The notes beneath the pieces were generated by a model. That model was not told the DNA's origin, did not search any database, and saw only the letters and a list, made by a program, of their open reading frames with translations. A stretch of DNA of 64,000 bases from Colius striatus (taxonomy: Eukaryota > Chordata > Aves > Coliiformes > Coliidae). Positions within the stretch are counted from its first letter, which is position 1. Each line of letters opens with the position of its first letter. Below are positions 1 to 43,080 of this stretch, in pieces. Location: positions 21,615,548-21,679,547 of the forward strand of contig NC_084772.1 in the NCBI RefSeq assembly GCF_028858725.1, in the 5' to 3' direction. Position numbers and translations under genes: made by a program.

Positions 1-1925
1 CTCAATGAGAGAAGTACTTCTGTTAAACCTACAGCCCTTTTCCTTTACTTCAAACCAAGAGTCTTTGCTTAAAAATAGTGCTCAAAGCTTTTAAGACTGA
101 AATAAGCTCTAATGAGCAAGAAGAGGGAAGATCTTTCAAAAGACTGTAGCACTGGCTTTCATGTGACACGCTGGTGTTTTGTGGTTATTTGCCCTTCTGT
201 TGAGATGGGCAGCTTGTTTCTGCAGAACAGAATCTGTGGGGCTCAGAATACAAAGCAGATTTGTGAGTCTCACTCACTGGCTGTTAAAGAAGTCCACCTC
301 CATCACTGCTTTCTGTAAGTGTGGGGAGAGGCTCCAGCGTGTGGAGAGCTCTCAACTAATTGCTTATTCTAAAGCAAGAGATGTATTTTACAGAGAGATA
401 GAACAGAAGTCTGCTAAATAAAGAAATTCCAGTTCCTGACAACAAATACCATCGTGCTGCTACAGTCACCTGCTGAGGTGGCCTGGGCACCTACTTGAGT
501 GCTGTGCAGAGCTTGGCAATCGGAGGATTGGGAGCACAGGGCTTGCCCTCTGGCAGTGGGGATGGCCCTGGACTGGGTTTTATCTTGCTACTTGTCCTCT
601 GAACAGCTTGCACGTTTTTAATATGTGTTTTATCTGCAGATAAAGCTCTTTAACTGGCTCATGCAGTATGAGACCTTCCACTGAAATGCAGAAATTGCCG
701 TTTTTTTTCAACCCTGTGTGTAACAGGAAGAGGAGACTTGAACAGTTAGTCAGCCACCAACACAAGCTGCTTCCCCTGCCCCTGAAAAGAGGTTTTGTTT
801 GAAGTATTTTTTTAAAGAGATATTCTAAGGTCTGAAGTCTCTCAGGAGACTTGGGGAATGTCTGGAGAATTCAGAGCCTCCATCTGGAGTTTGAACCTGT
901 GAGGTGCAGAGCTTGCAGCTTGGATTTGGTTTCCTCTGACATGTGGGCACTTGGGTGTGTTTCAGAATTAATCCTATTTGCATAGTTGACAAACTGAAGG
1001 TGACTTTCAGTTTCCAGTGTTGCTTGGGATCTCTCACCCAGAAGAAACTAATGCTTCTGAGTATAGAGTGCGTGCTGGTCTCCTTGCTTCAGTAAATCAT
1101 CCCTCTGTGAGAGACAGAACACACGTTCCTGGTTCACAGATAAGACACAAGTGTGGTGAGACCGGATGATTTCACAGGCATGTGAAGCAGAACAGGGTCC
1201 CACAAATCTTAACCTGTCATCTGACATCTGATCATTTTTCCTCCTCTTGAAAGCATCCTTTGTTTGGAGCTCACAGGATATTTGTCCTCAGCATGTTTGT
1301 CTTGTAACTGTATTAGAGTATCATCTCTGCTCCTCGTCTCCCTCTTAATGCAATTGGCAAAGGATCCAGAAAATTGATGATGTTGATGGCTGTAGCACTT
1401 CCTCCTGACATACAGGACTTCTGAGAGACTTGACCAGGGAGAGCCAACCAGACTAGGCAGGGCAGCCTTTTAATGGGAGACATGCACTGGGATTTCTGCC
1501 AGGATTAGGGGGGTTGGAATCTCCCATGTTGCCAGATGCAGGTCTGCTGTGGTGAGCTGCCTTTGGATGGGCTGCCAGCCCCACCGGATTCTGCTCTGGG
1601 TGTGAGTTGACTGCCTGAAGGTCCTGTTTGGTTTATAAGTGGAAATGCCTCTGAAGGGGATGGTGAGGTTGGATTTCTTCCACAGCTGTGAGCAGTATTT
1701 GCCAGTGTCCTCTGTTTAACTTTTCAGGTTATGTAATTGTTGGATTTTTGTGGTTTATATACCAAAACCTCTAAAGGTTCCACTTTCTTAGTCATGTCTG
1801 CTCACTGTTGCACTCGTAGCCTCAGTGCTGGGGCCTTGAAAATACTGGAAATGGTTATGTTGAGTACAAGTTAAAGGTGTGGCCAAGCACTTCAGCTTGT
1901 CCCTGTCTTGCTTTTGTCCTTTCAG
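1..1925 (+). other. SPG7: SPG7 intron (5' end lies outside window)
   Basis: No exon was found in this stretch. The next exon to the right starts in the middle of a codon, so the region is read as an SPG7 intron whose upstream exon is left of the window. Base composition is moderate and no recognisable repeat or RNA gene was seen. Confidence 0.7.
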
Positions 1926-21402
<19,477 letters not shown>

Positions 21403-21935
21403 AGCCCTCTCCTGATGAGGAATGGGAGGACTCTAGAAGCTTCTTTTGGACACAGAGCCTTTCCTTTGTCAGCTCCAGAACCAAAGACATTGAGCAGGGC
21501 ATCTCTGTGCTGCTATTACCCAACAGTTAAGGGCTGGCTGCATTGGCTCCTTTAATGAGCCTTTTCCTGCAGGAAGGAGAACTCCTCAGGATTTTGAAAT
21601 GGATGCTCAGCAGGGTAGTGGTGATTAGAGTCGGGTAAGTCTGATCCACTGGAAGGATTCCCTGTACAGAGGAGCAGTGCATGTGTTCTGGAGGATGACA
21701 GAGCCCCTGGAGTCCCTGTGAGCCCTCCCAGGCTGTGCCTGTGCCGTGGCAGGAGTGCAGGGCTGTTCCCTTCAGCATCAGCCTGGGCAGTGCACTGAAA
21801 CACCTGCAAGGCTCTCTGGTCCTGTCGTTCCTGTTCTGTGACTCCAATGCAACCTTTGGTCATCCCTGCTGCTGGATACAAACTGCAAAGTGAAATCCAG
21901 GCTCTGCTGGAATAAACTGTCCCTAACTGTGCTCT
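21403..21935 (+). terminator. SPG7: SPG7 3'UTR and polyadenylation signal
   Basis: A canonical AATAAA lies at 21911-21916, about 510 bp after the SPG7 stop. A GT-rich stretch (TGTGCTCTGTGTTTGG) follows, as expected for a cleavage region. From here to about 22,930 I see no gene, only a G-run at 21960-21970. Confidence 0.8.
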
Positions 21936-22959
21936 GTGTTTGGAGAGTGTGTCGAGGTGGGGGGGGGGGGGTGTGTTGGCACGTGGGAAGCTGATGGAAG
22001 CTTTGGAGTTGGGCAAGACAAGGGCATTGTTCTCCCTGGCCACTGGCTTAGATTCCGCTGTTACAGCAAGTGGCTTGCAAGTAGAACTGGAGGAAAACCT
22101 GTGTGCAGAACCCTGTGTAAGCCCACAGTGAGGTGTTGGAAAGTAGTGTTGCAGCTCTGATTTACACGTTGGAAGCACGGCTTGGCTGAGAGCTGGAGAG
22201 GTGCTCTCAGGAACTGAGCAAAAGCAGATGTGTCTGCTGGGAAACTGCAGGAGCAAGGTGCTGGTTGCTCTGTCTCCATTCTCATGGCTCTTGCAAAACA
22301 AACTGTGGTGACATGGTTGTCTGCCATTCGTCAGGGAAAGCATTAACGTGATGGCTGGCACCTGCTGTGCTCTGCCTGGTTAATCCTTTAGGAAGGATTA
22401 TTGTCTTGAGTTACTCCATGAGGATTGCCTGAGAACCTGAAGGGCCCAAGCCCAGGCTCTGACAGCTTTCAGCTCACAGCCCCCAGGCTGCTGTTCCTGG
22501 ATCAGAGCTTCTCCTTTCCCCCAGTGATGGGGGAGGATGTTCTGCCCCAGCAGAGACCGAGGGGCCCTTGAGCCCTCCCAGGGGTCTCTCGCTGCTGCTG
22601 GGGGTGGTTTCCCCTGCTGTCTGGTGCAGAAGCGGGTTTGTACTGCTGGGATGCTGCTGCCTGTATTTATAACTCCTTCACGCCTGTTTGTTTCCTTGCA
22701 CTCCCTTTCCCAGCTCAAGCTCCGGTGTTTGACAGTTTCTTACAAAGCCGGGGCTGTGGCCGGGCTTCCTGCATGAACCCGCTGCAGGAGGCTGCAGCCC
22801 CACGAGCAGAGGGCCGGGCCTGCAGCAGCTCGGCGGTGGGGTGCTGGGGCCTGCAGGGCCCGGGCCCTGCCCCGGCGAGTGGTGGGCGCTTGACCTCGCT
22901 CCCGCCGTGCCGGGGCTGCCGCTGCCCGCGCCGCTGCCCGGCCGTGCGCGGCCCTTTAA

Positions 22960-23128
22960 ACCGCCGCCATCTCTACTACGGGTGGGGTGAAGCCGCCGCC
23001 GGCGCTTCCGGCGCCGCGTCCTCATTGGCCGGTCGCGGCGACGCTTGCCCATTGGTCGCCGCGCCCAAACTTCCGGCGTGCGCGGCGGCGCCGCTTCCTT
23101 TTCCGGTCGGCCATTTTCCTGGCGACAG
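22960..23128 (+). promoter_or_regulatory. RPL13: RPL13 CpG-island promoter with TOP start and non-coding exon 1
   Basis: Two inverted CCAAT boxes (ATTGG at 23024-23028 and 23051-23055) and ETS-type TTCCGG sites (23006-23011, 23071-23076) precede a pyrimidine tract CTTCCTTTTCC at 23094-23104. That tract is the 5'-terminal oligopyrimidine start typical of ribosomal-protein genes. The untranslated first exon ends at the donor ACAG|GTGAGT at 23128. The exact start base is inferred. Confidence 0.75.
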
Positions 23129-23355
23129 GTGAGTGCGGACGCTGCCGCGGCCGGCGGGCGCCATCCGCCGCCATCCGCCCGCCCCGGGGCCGTACCGCGG
23201 GCGGCGCCGTGTCCTGGGGCCGCCGGGAGCCCGGGGCTGCAGGATGCGCGGAGGGGCCGCTGGCGGGGACCCGGCCTGAAGCGGGCCGGAGGTGGGGCGA
23301 GTCGGGGGTGTCCCGGGGGCGCGAGGGCCGTGGAAGGGCCCTGCCCGGGTCGCCG

Positions 23356-28097
<4,742 letters not shown>

Positions 28098-28135
28098 GCT
28101 GCTCTGCCTAGAGCTGCCAATAAAGTGGAGGGAGA
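28098..28135 (+). terminator. RPL13: RPL13 polyadenylation signal
   Basis: AATAAA at 28119-28124 lies 22 bp after the stop codon and is followed by a GT-rich stretch (GTGTGCGCTGTGATTTT). Confidence 0.9.
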
Positions 28136-37460
<9,325 letters not shown>

Positions 37461-37559
37461 CCGTGTGCCCGTGCCCGTGCTCTCTGCGTGCCGACCCCGA
37501 ACAGACCCGACGGGGCGCTGCCCGGCGCCCCCCGCGCCCCTCACCGCTGCCACGACCCG

Positions 37560-38110
37560 CGGCTGGCACCGTGCGGGCAGTGCCGGCGCTGCCGAGCCGT
37601 GCCGAGCCGTGCCGGAGCTGCTGCCAGCCCCGCCGTGCCGCGGCCCCTGCAGCCAGGGCACGGCACCTTCCCCCTGCCCCGGCTGCTGCCATGTGCCATC
37701 TGCCACGTGCCGTGTGCCCCACGCCGTGTGCCATAGCTGCACCACGTGCTGTGTGCCCTACGGTGCCATGTGCCATCCGTGTGCCATGCGTGCACTCTGC
37801 CATGCGCCGTGCGCCACATGCCACTTGCGATGTGCTGCACCCTCCGTGGCACACGCTCCATGTCTCACCATGTGCCATGTGGTGTTTGCCATGTGCCATG
37901 TTCCATGTGTTGTTGCATGCCATGTGCCCTGAGCCATGTTCTGGATCATGGGCTGAGTGCTGTGTGCCACGTGCCACTGTGCCAAGCTGCTGCCACGAGC
38001 ATCTGTTTGGTGTGCCGTGTGTGCCGAGTGCCAGCTGCCTCCCGCCCTGTGCCATCCACGTGCTGTGTGACACTGTGCCCTGTGTGGCACTCTCCTGGGG
38101 TGGTGGCACC
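37560..38110. repeat. TGCCATGTGCC degenerate tandem repeat downstream of CPNE7
   Basis: Dozens of short units (TGCCATGTGCCA, CACGTGCCGTGTGCC, GCCGTGCCGAGC) with a loose 10-12-bp spacing. Several contain the palindrome CACGTG. No coding signal. The same TGCCATG core recurs in other arrays of this window. Confidence 0.8.
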
Positions 38111-38270
38111 GACCAGGGTGTGGTGTGACCCGAGGCGACTCCAGAGCCCTGGCACCGAGGATGCTGCCGGCAAGGCGGTGCCAGGCTGTGCCCATCAGAG
38201 CAGCCGCTGCCCCGTCCTGCCCCGCTGTCCCCCACACGGGCAGAGTGCTGCCCGCACTGCCTCGTGCCCC

Positions 38271-38345
38271 CCAAGTATTTATAGCTGCTGATTCATCGCT
38301 ATAAAGCAGATAATAGACGTCGCCATAGAAACCCATCGGCTGAGG
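38271..38345. promoter_or_regulatory. AT-rich motif island (MEF2-like and GATA-like sites)
   Basis: A short AT-rich island within very GC-rich DNA contains TATTTATAG (MEF2-like), CTATAAAG and AGATAATAG (GATA-type core). No exon or repeat explains it. It looks like a conserved non-coding element or an old promoter, but conservation cannot be tested here. Confidence 0.35.
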
Positions 38346-38514
38346 AGGCTGCGGCACAGCCGGACCGGCCCTCGGCGTGGGCAGGGGTCTGCCTTGGCAC
38401 CCCCATGCGGGGGGCTGGATGGCTGCAGGGGGCACTCACAGAGCTGGGGGTGCCTGGTGTCATCCAGCTGGGCTGCACTCAACGGGCCTGAGCTGGGCTG
38501 GGGGGAGTGGGCAT

Positions 38515-38640
38515 GGCTGGGAGGGGACGGGGCTGGGAGTGGGACGGGGGGCAGGGAGATGGGGGGCAGGGTGATGGGGGTCAAGGTGACAGGAGGGCAG
38601 GGAGATGGAGGGGCAGAGTGATGGGGAGAGTAAGGGTGAC
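38515..38640. repeat. Short G-rich tandem repeat
   Basis: Imperfect units around GGGAGATGGGGGGCAGGGTGATGG repeat for about 125 bp. No coding content. Confidence 0.6.
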
Positions 38641-38792
38641 ACAAGTGACTGAGAGGGGTGACTGCCAGTGCCACCATGCCACTGTCTCCAGAGAGGGTCT
38701 CACCACCTGCTCGCCACTCAGCTGAGCCCTGCCAAAGGATCCTGCTGGCACTGGGGCTGAGCCCCAGCACTATACCACACTGACCCAGCTTA

Positions 38793-38822
38793 GGTTAATT
38801 AAGGTAGGGGTTAATTATTGAC
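38793..38822. promoter_or_regulatory. HNF1-like site pair upstream of DPEP1, downstream of the sulfotransferase
   Basis: GTTAATTATTGAC at 38810-38822 matches the HNF1 consensus GTTAATNATTAAC at 12 of 13 positions. A half-site-like GGTTAATTAA lies at 38793-38802. DPEP1 is a kidney and gut enzyme in mammals, where HNF1 factors act, so an enhancer role is plausible but inferred. Confidence 0.45.
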
Positions 38823-39099
38823 GGCACCTGAGCTTCCCAAGTGATTCAGCAATTCCTTAAGGCACAGCAGGACAAGGGCTGCAGGGCTGCTCAGGGTGCT
38901 GCCTGCCTGGGTGAGGGGCACACAGCCCTGGCTGCAAGCCCCCAGGAGGAGTGATGGGGGTGGGGGTGCAGTGATTGGGGTCAGGTCACAGCAGCCCCCC
39001 CCCAAAGAGCATCATGAGGAGCGCACTAGCTGGGGGACATGGGGTGCAGGGGCCATCACAGGGCGCACTGGGGCAGAGTGAGGGGCACAAGATGTTGAA

Positions 39100-39300
39100 G
39101 AGGTTGCAAAGGATGAACTGGGGCAAGGAGACTCATCTAGAGACCAGTGCAGGGCTCCCAAGATGCTGAGGGGATGCAACATGTGTGTGAGGAGGAAAGG
39201 CTGCAGGCCCTGGGGCTGTTCAGCCTGGAGAAGAGAATCCTGAGCTCAGGGGCACCTCAGCAACACTGACAAGTCCCTAAAGGGTGGCTGCCAAGGCTGC
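39100..39300 (+). mobile_element. CR1 LINE fragment
   Basis: ATGTGTGTGAGGAGGAAAGG CTGCAGG, GGGGCTGTTCAGCCTGGAGA AGAGAA and ACTGACAAGTCCCTAAAGGG TGG match the same CR1 subtype as the copies at 50317 and 51190, in sense orientation. Truncated at both ends. Confidence 0.8.
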
Positions 39301-39538
39301 CCACAGGGTCATTGCCCAATAAAGCACCAATAAGGTCCCTGGGGCTGGGTCCACACCCCGATGTGGCTCCTGATAACAGCAGCTGCTTCCCCAGGCCTGG
39401 GCTGCAAACAGCAATAAATATGTATTTCCGTGGGGAGGAAAAGGGGGTCAGGGCCAGGCCCCAGGCCAGGGCAAGGGAAGGAAGGAAGGAAGCCACAGGG
39501 AGGGGGGCCACACAGCCACTGTCCCCCACCGCGGGGCC

Positions 39539-41716
39539 TCAGGCCATGGGCCACGGCGCCGGCAGCTCGGCATCACCCATCTCCTCCTGGTAGCGCCGGT
39601 TGAAGAGGGTGTTCTGCTGCGGGGAGAAGTGGCTGCGCCAGTCCCCCACCACACCTGCGGGAGGGACAGAGGGGCCGGGGCCAGGGGAGGCTGCAGCCAG
39701 GGCCCCCCGCAGCCCCCGCAGCCCCCTGCCCCAGCCCCCCCTCACCTTTCCTCATGAAGCGCCCCTGGCTGTGGTCCATGATCTCGGTGGGGATGAGGGT
39801 GTAGTTGGCCATGGCGTTGTCGCGCATGGCGGCGAAGCTGCAGTGCTGCTCCAGGGCTGCCAGCGTCCCCGGTGCCAGGGGGCAGCCCAGGAGGTGCTGA
39901 GGCGCTGAGCCGTGCCGCCCAGGTCCTGTGGCACAGAGCACGGGCAGCCCGGGCAGCCCGGGCAGGACGGGACGGGGATGGGACAGGGACACGCTGGGGC
40001 TCACCTGGTGCAGCTCCTCGTAGGTGACGTAGAAGATGTCCAGGAGCTGCTTCTGGCTCAGCCAGCCCTTGACGTGGTCAAACCAGGAGCCATAGTGCAC
40101 TGGGGGGAGGTGGGGGGTGATGGGGGGCCCCTGTGGATGAGTCCCGGGACCCCGAGGACCCCCCCTCAACCCTTACCCGTGCCCTCGAGGAACTGTGTGA
40201 GGAAGGTATCGAAGGAGCCGGGGTCGGGCAGGAACTTGGCCAGGCGGTGGAAGTGGTAGAAGGAGACGACGACGTCCTTGGGGTTCCTGGCCACGTAGAT
40301 CACCTGGGGAGGGCCAGAGTCAGCCGGGGGGATCCCCTCAGAAAGCCCCCGGCAACCACCCGGGCTGCGGGAAGCCCCGAGGGCAGGGGATAACCCCGTG
40401 GGGACCCCCCAGACCGTCCCAGCCGCCCCCTCACCCACCTTGGCCTTGCTCTGCTGCAGGGCCGGTGCCAGCACGCGGGCGGGCAGGTGTGTGGTGAGGA
40501 GGCGGCGAGGGGCCGCGTCCTGCAGCGCCTCCCTGGCGTAGATCTGCTCCAGCCACGGCGCCCGCTCCCAGTTGGGGATGGTCTTGGCCGGTTGGGCGTC
40601 CCCATGGCTGAACAGCAGCGTCAGGATCTCCTGCATCCAGGTGGTGCCTGGGGAGGTGGGCACCAGGGCATCAGGCACCACGGGGCACGGCGTGTAACAC
40701 CATGGCACAGTGCTCCATGGCACAAGAGGGCATGGCACGGCATGGCATGCCATTGTCTGGAATGGCACAGCTCAGCACAGCATGTCACAGTGCCCCATGG
40801 CACAGTGTGGCACCACACAGCATGACACAGCATGGCACAGCATGGCATGCCATTGAGCACAGCTCAGGACAGCGGGGCATGACACAGTATGGCACAGCAC
40901 AACATGGCACAGCATGGCACAGTGCTCCATGGCACAGCGAGGCACAGCAGAGCATGGCACAGCACAGCACACCATTGCCACAGCATGGCATGGCTCAGCA
41001 CAACATGGCACAGGACCTCATGGCATGCCATGGCATGGCACAGCACAGAACAGCATGGCATGCCACGGCATGGCACACCACAGTGTGACACAGAACCCCA
41101 TGGCATGCCAGGGCATGGCACAGCACAGAGCAGCATGGCATGCCACCACACGGCACCACGTGCCACGGTGCAGACTGGCATGGCGTGGCCTGGCATGGCA
41201 CAGCTCAGCACAACACCAGGCGGCCCAGGGCAGCAGCGGGGCTGGCAGTGCTGTGTGGGACCCGCAGAGCCCCCAGCAGCCACACCAGTCCGGGGCTGGG
41301 CTCAGGACCGGGGAGGGTGTGGGGGCAGCCGCTCCCCGCTGTGCTGTGCCCAGAGAGTGCCAGGGGTCCCTGCCCGGGAGGGGCTGGCGCCGAGCCTGGC
41401 AGCTCCCGGCCACGGCCACGCAGGCAGCGCCGGGTCCCGCCGGAGAGCCGGGCGCCGAGCAGAGCCCGCCCGCGCCGCCCCCGCCGGGTCCCCGGCTGTG
41501 CCCCGCTCACCCCCAGCCCCATCCCTGCCCCTCCTCACCCCACGGCCCCCGGCGCCCCCCGCCCCGCCGGCCCTCACCCGATTTGGGGTAGGTGGCGATG
41601 AGCACGTCGGAGGGGCGGAAGGGGAAGGCGGCGGCGAAGCGCAGCGAGTCCTGCGTGTGGAGGTGGCCGGGCAGGGGGATGCCGGCGAAGGTCTCGGTCA
41701 CCTCCATGCGCTCCAT
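39539..41716 (-). CDS. SULT5A1: Cytosolic sulfotransferase (probable SULT5A1) with one frame break
   Basis: Transfers sulfonate from PAPS to small acceptors in the cytosol. Coding exons on the minus strand: 41716-41578, 40647-40439, 40303-40177, 40099-40005, 39925-39746, 39654-39539 (stop). PAPS motifs are present: TYPKSGTTWMQEIL (5'-phosphosulfate loop, across the exon 1/2 border), YVARNPKDVVVSFYHF (3'-phosphate site) and RKGVVGDWRSHF near the C-terminus; the catalytic His is in TTHLPAR. Exon 5 is 180 nt where 181 is needed: it reads DLGGTAQRLS in the entry frame and HLLGCPLAPGTL...MANYTL in the exit frame, so one base appears missing near 39893-39903. With it the protein would be 288 residues, normal for the family. 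I recall mouse Sult5a1 between Cpne7 and Dpep1; the symbol rests on that position. Confidence 0.85.
40690..41215. repeat. CATGGCACAG minisatellite in sulfotransferase intron 1
   Basis: About 45 copies of a 10-12-bp unit (CATGGCACAG, CATGGCATGC, CACAGCATGG) fill 525 bp of the 930-bp first intron. It leaves several frames open on both strands, which explains the spurious His-rich reading frames here. Confidence 0.95.
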
Positions 41717-41756
41717 GGCCCGGCCGCCGCGGGGCCGCGGCGCCGCCCGCCCGCTC

Positions 41757-41763
41757 TTAAATA
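41757..41763 (-). promoter_or_regulatory. SULT5A1: Possible TATA box of the sulfotransferase gene
   Basis: On the minus strand the sequence reads TATTTAAG, about 40 bp upstream of the start codon, in a CpG-rich surround. A start site 25-30 bp downstream would leave a 5'UTR of only 10-15 nt, so an additional upstream start is possible. Confidence 0.4.
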
Positions 41764-41891
41764 GCTGCAAAAGAGGAAACGTCCCTGCGGGCGAGCCCGG
41801 GCCGTTCCCTCCCCTCCCGGCACATTCCTGGCCGGGGGGAGCGGATCCGGCCGCGCTGGGGCCGGCGCCGGGAGAGCGATGCCGGAGGGGC

Positions 41892-42000
41892 CGGGGGTCT
41901 GCGGGACGGGACGGGACGGGACGGGACGGGGGCAGCCCCGGGACGGGACGGGACGGGACGGGACGGGGGCAGCCCCGGGACGGGACGGGACGGGACGGGG
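41892..42000. repeat. (GGGAC)n arrays
   Basis: Three runs of GGGAC units (5-7 copies each) separated by GGGGGCAGCCCC. They sit just upstream of the sulfotransferase start. G-triplets at 5-bp spacing could form G-quadruplexes on the plus strand. Confidence 0.95.
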
Positions 42001-43080
42001 ATCCTGCGCCGCCAGACGCACCGGCACAGCCCGGGGAGCCGGGGGAGCCGGCCCCGCACTCACCTGGTGCCGGGAGGGATGCCAGCGAGCCTTGGCAGCC
42101 CGCGGTGGCCCCGGTGCCAGCCCCGCGCCGTGCCTGTCGGCCAGCCCGCCCAAGGTCGCGGGTGGGGAGTCTCATCCTGGCGCACCCCGGGACAAAGAGC
42201 AGGGCTGCCCGGCTTCTCGTGGCCCCGTGCCATTCCCGGCGGCCTCGCGGCACCTCTTGCCACACACCGCACGGCCCCGTGGGCAGCCCCGCTGCTGGGC
42301 CACACAACCCACACCTGCCTCAGTTTCCCCATCCACGCTGCTGCAGCGGGACAGGGGCGGCCCGGCGGGCACAGGGCACCGTGGGCAGCCCCACAGCCGT
42401 GCCGGGCCGCTCGCCGGCCCCTCCACGGCGGGACGGCCTCGCCCCGTGCCGCGGGGCACACTGGCACCCGGCCGCTCCCCGGCGCTCGACGCCATGTCAG
42501 GGGGTGGCTCTGGGGTGGCTGGAGCCCATCCCAGCCCCGCCACCGGCATGCAAGCCGGAAAACATATTTCACAGCCGTTACAGACAGCAGCTGCCCGAGC
42601 GTTCCGGGGACAGGGTGAGCGAGGGACAGGGGCGCTGGGCCCTGCCCGTCGGTAGCTGGGGTGCCAGCGCCTGGCCGGGGCTGCCAGAGCTGGGCTGAGG
42701 TGCCGGTGTGTGGCAGCTGCAGTTAGCAAGGCGGGGATGGGACCGGCACTTTCCCAGAGAAAAAAAATCTGGGCTGCATTAGAGGTGCCGGGAGCGTCAC
42801 CACAGCTATGCAGAGAGGCCCCGGCACGGCGCTGCCACCGGGGCCGGGCTGGGGGAACCGCCGCTGTGCCGCCCCGGTGCCCACGGCGCCTGGGCGCTGC
42901 CAGGGCTGGGGCGCAGGGCGCGCGGGGTGCGGTTACGGATGGGGCTCCTGGTTATTTATTTACGGCGAGAGGGGCCAGAGCGTGAGTCGGGGCAGCTGAC
43001 CCGGTGCTGTGCTCAGCAGCCTCACGGCAGCAGCGGACAGGCGCCTCAGCTCATCCCCCGGCAGCAGCGAGCGGCCGAAG
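42001..43080 (+). other. Intergenic region and probable DPEP1 promoter
   Basis: No coding exon is supported. TATTTATTTA at 42952-42961 is AT-rich in a GC-rich context and about 120 bp before the DPEP1 start codon, so it may serve as a TATA-like element. Further left the region is CpG-rich and gives long but meaningless open frames on both strands. Confidence 0.4.

Noticed and set aside
39310-39420. Two plus-strand AATAAA hexamers (39317 and 39412)
   Set aside because: No plus-strand gene ends here. The sulfotransferase is on the minus strand, where only a rare AATACA variant near 39421 is seen.
41592-42698. Plus-strand open frame of 368 codons near the sulfotransferase start
   Set aside because: Antisense to a real exon and promoter, and partly made of the (GGGAC)n arrays.
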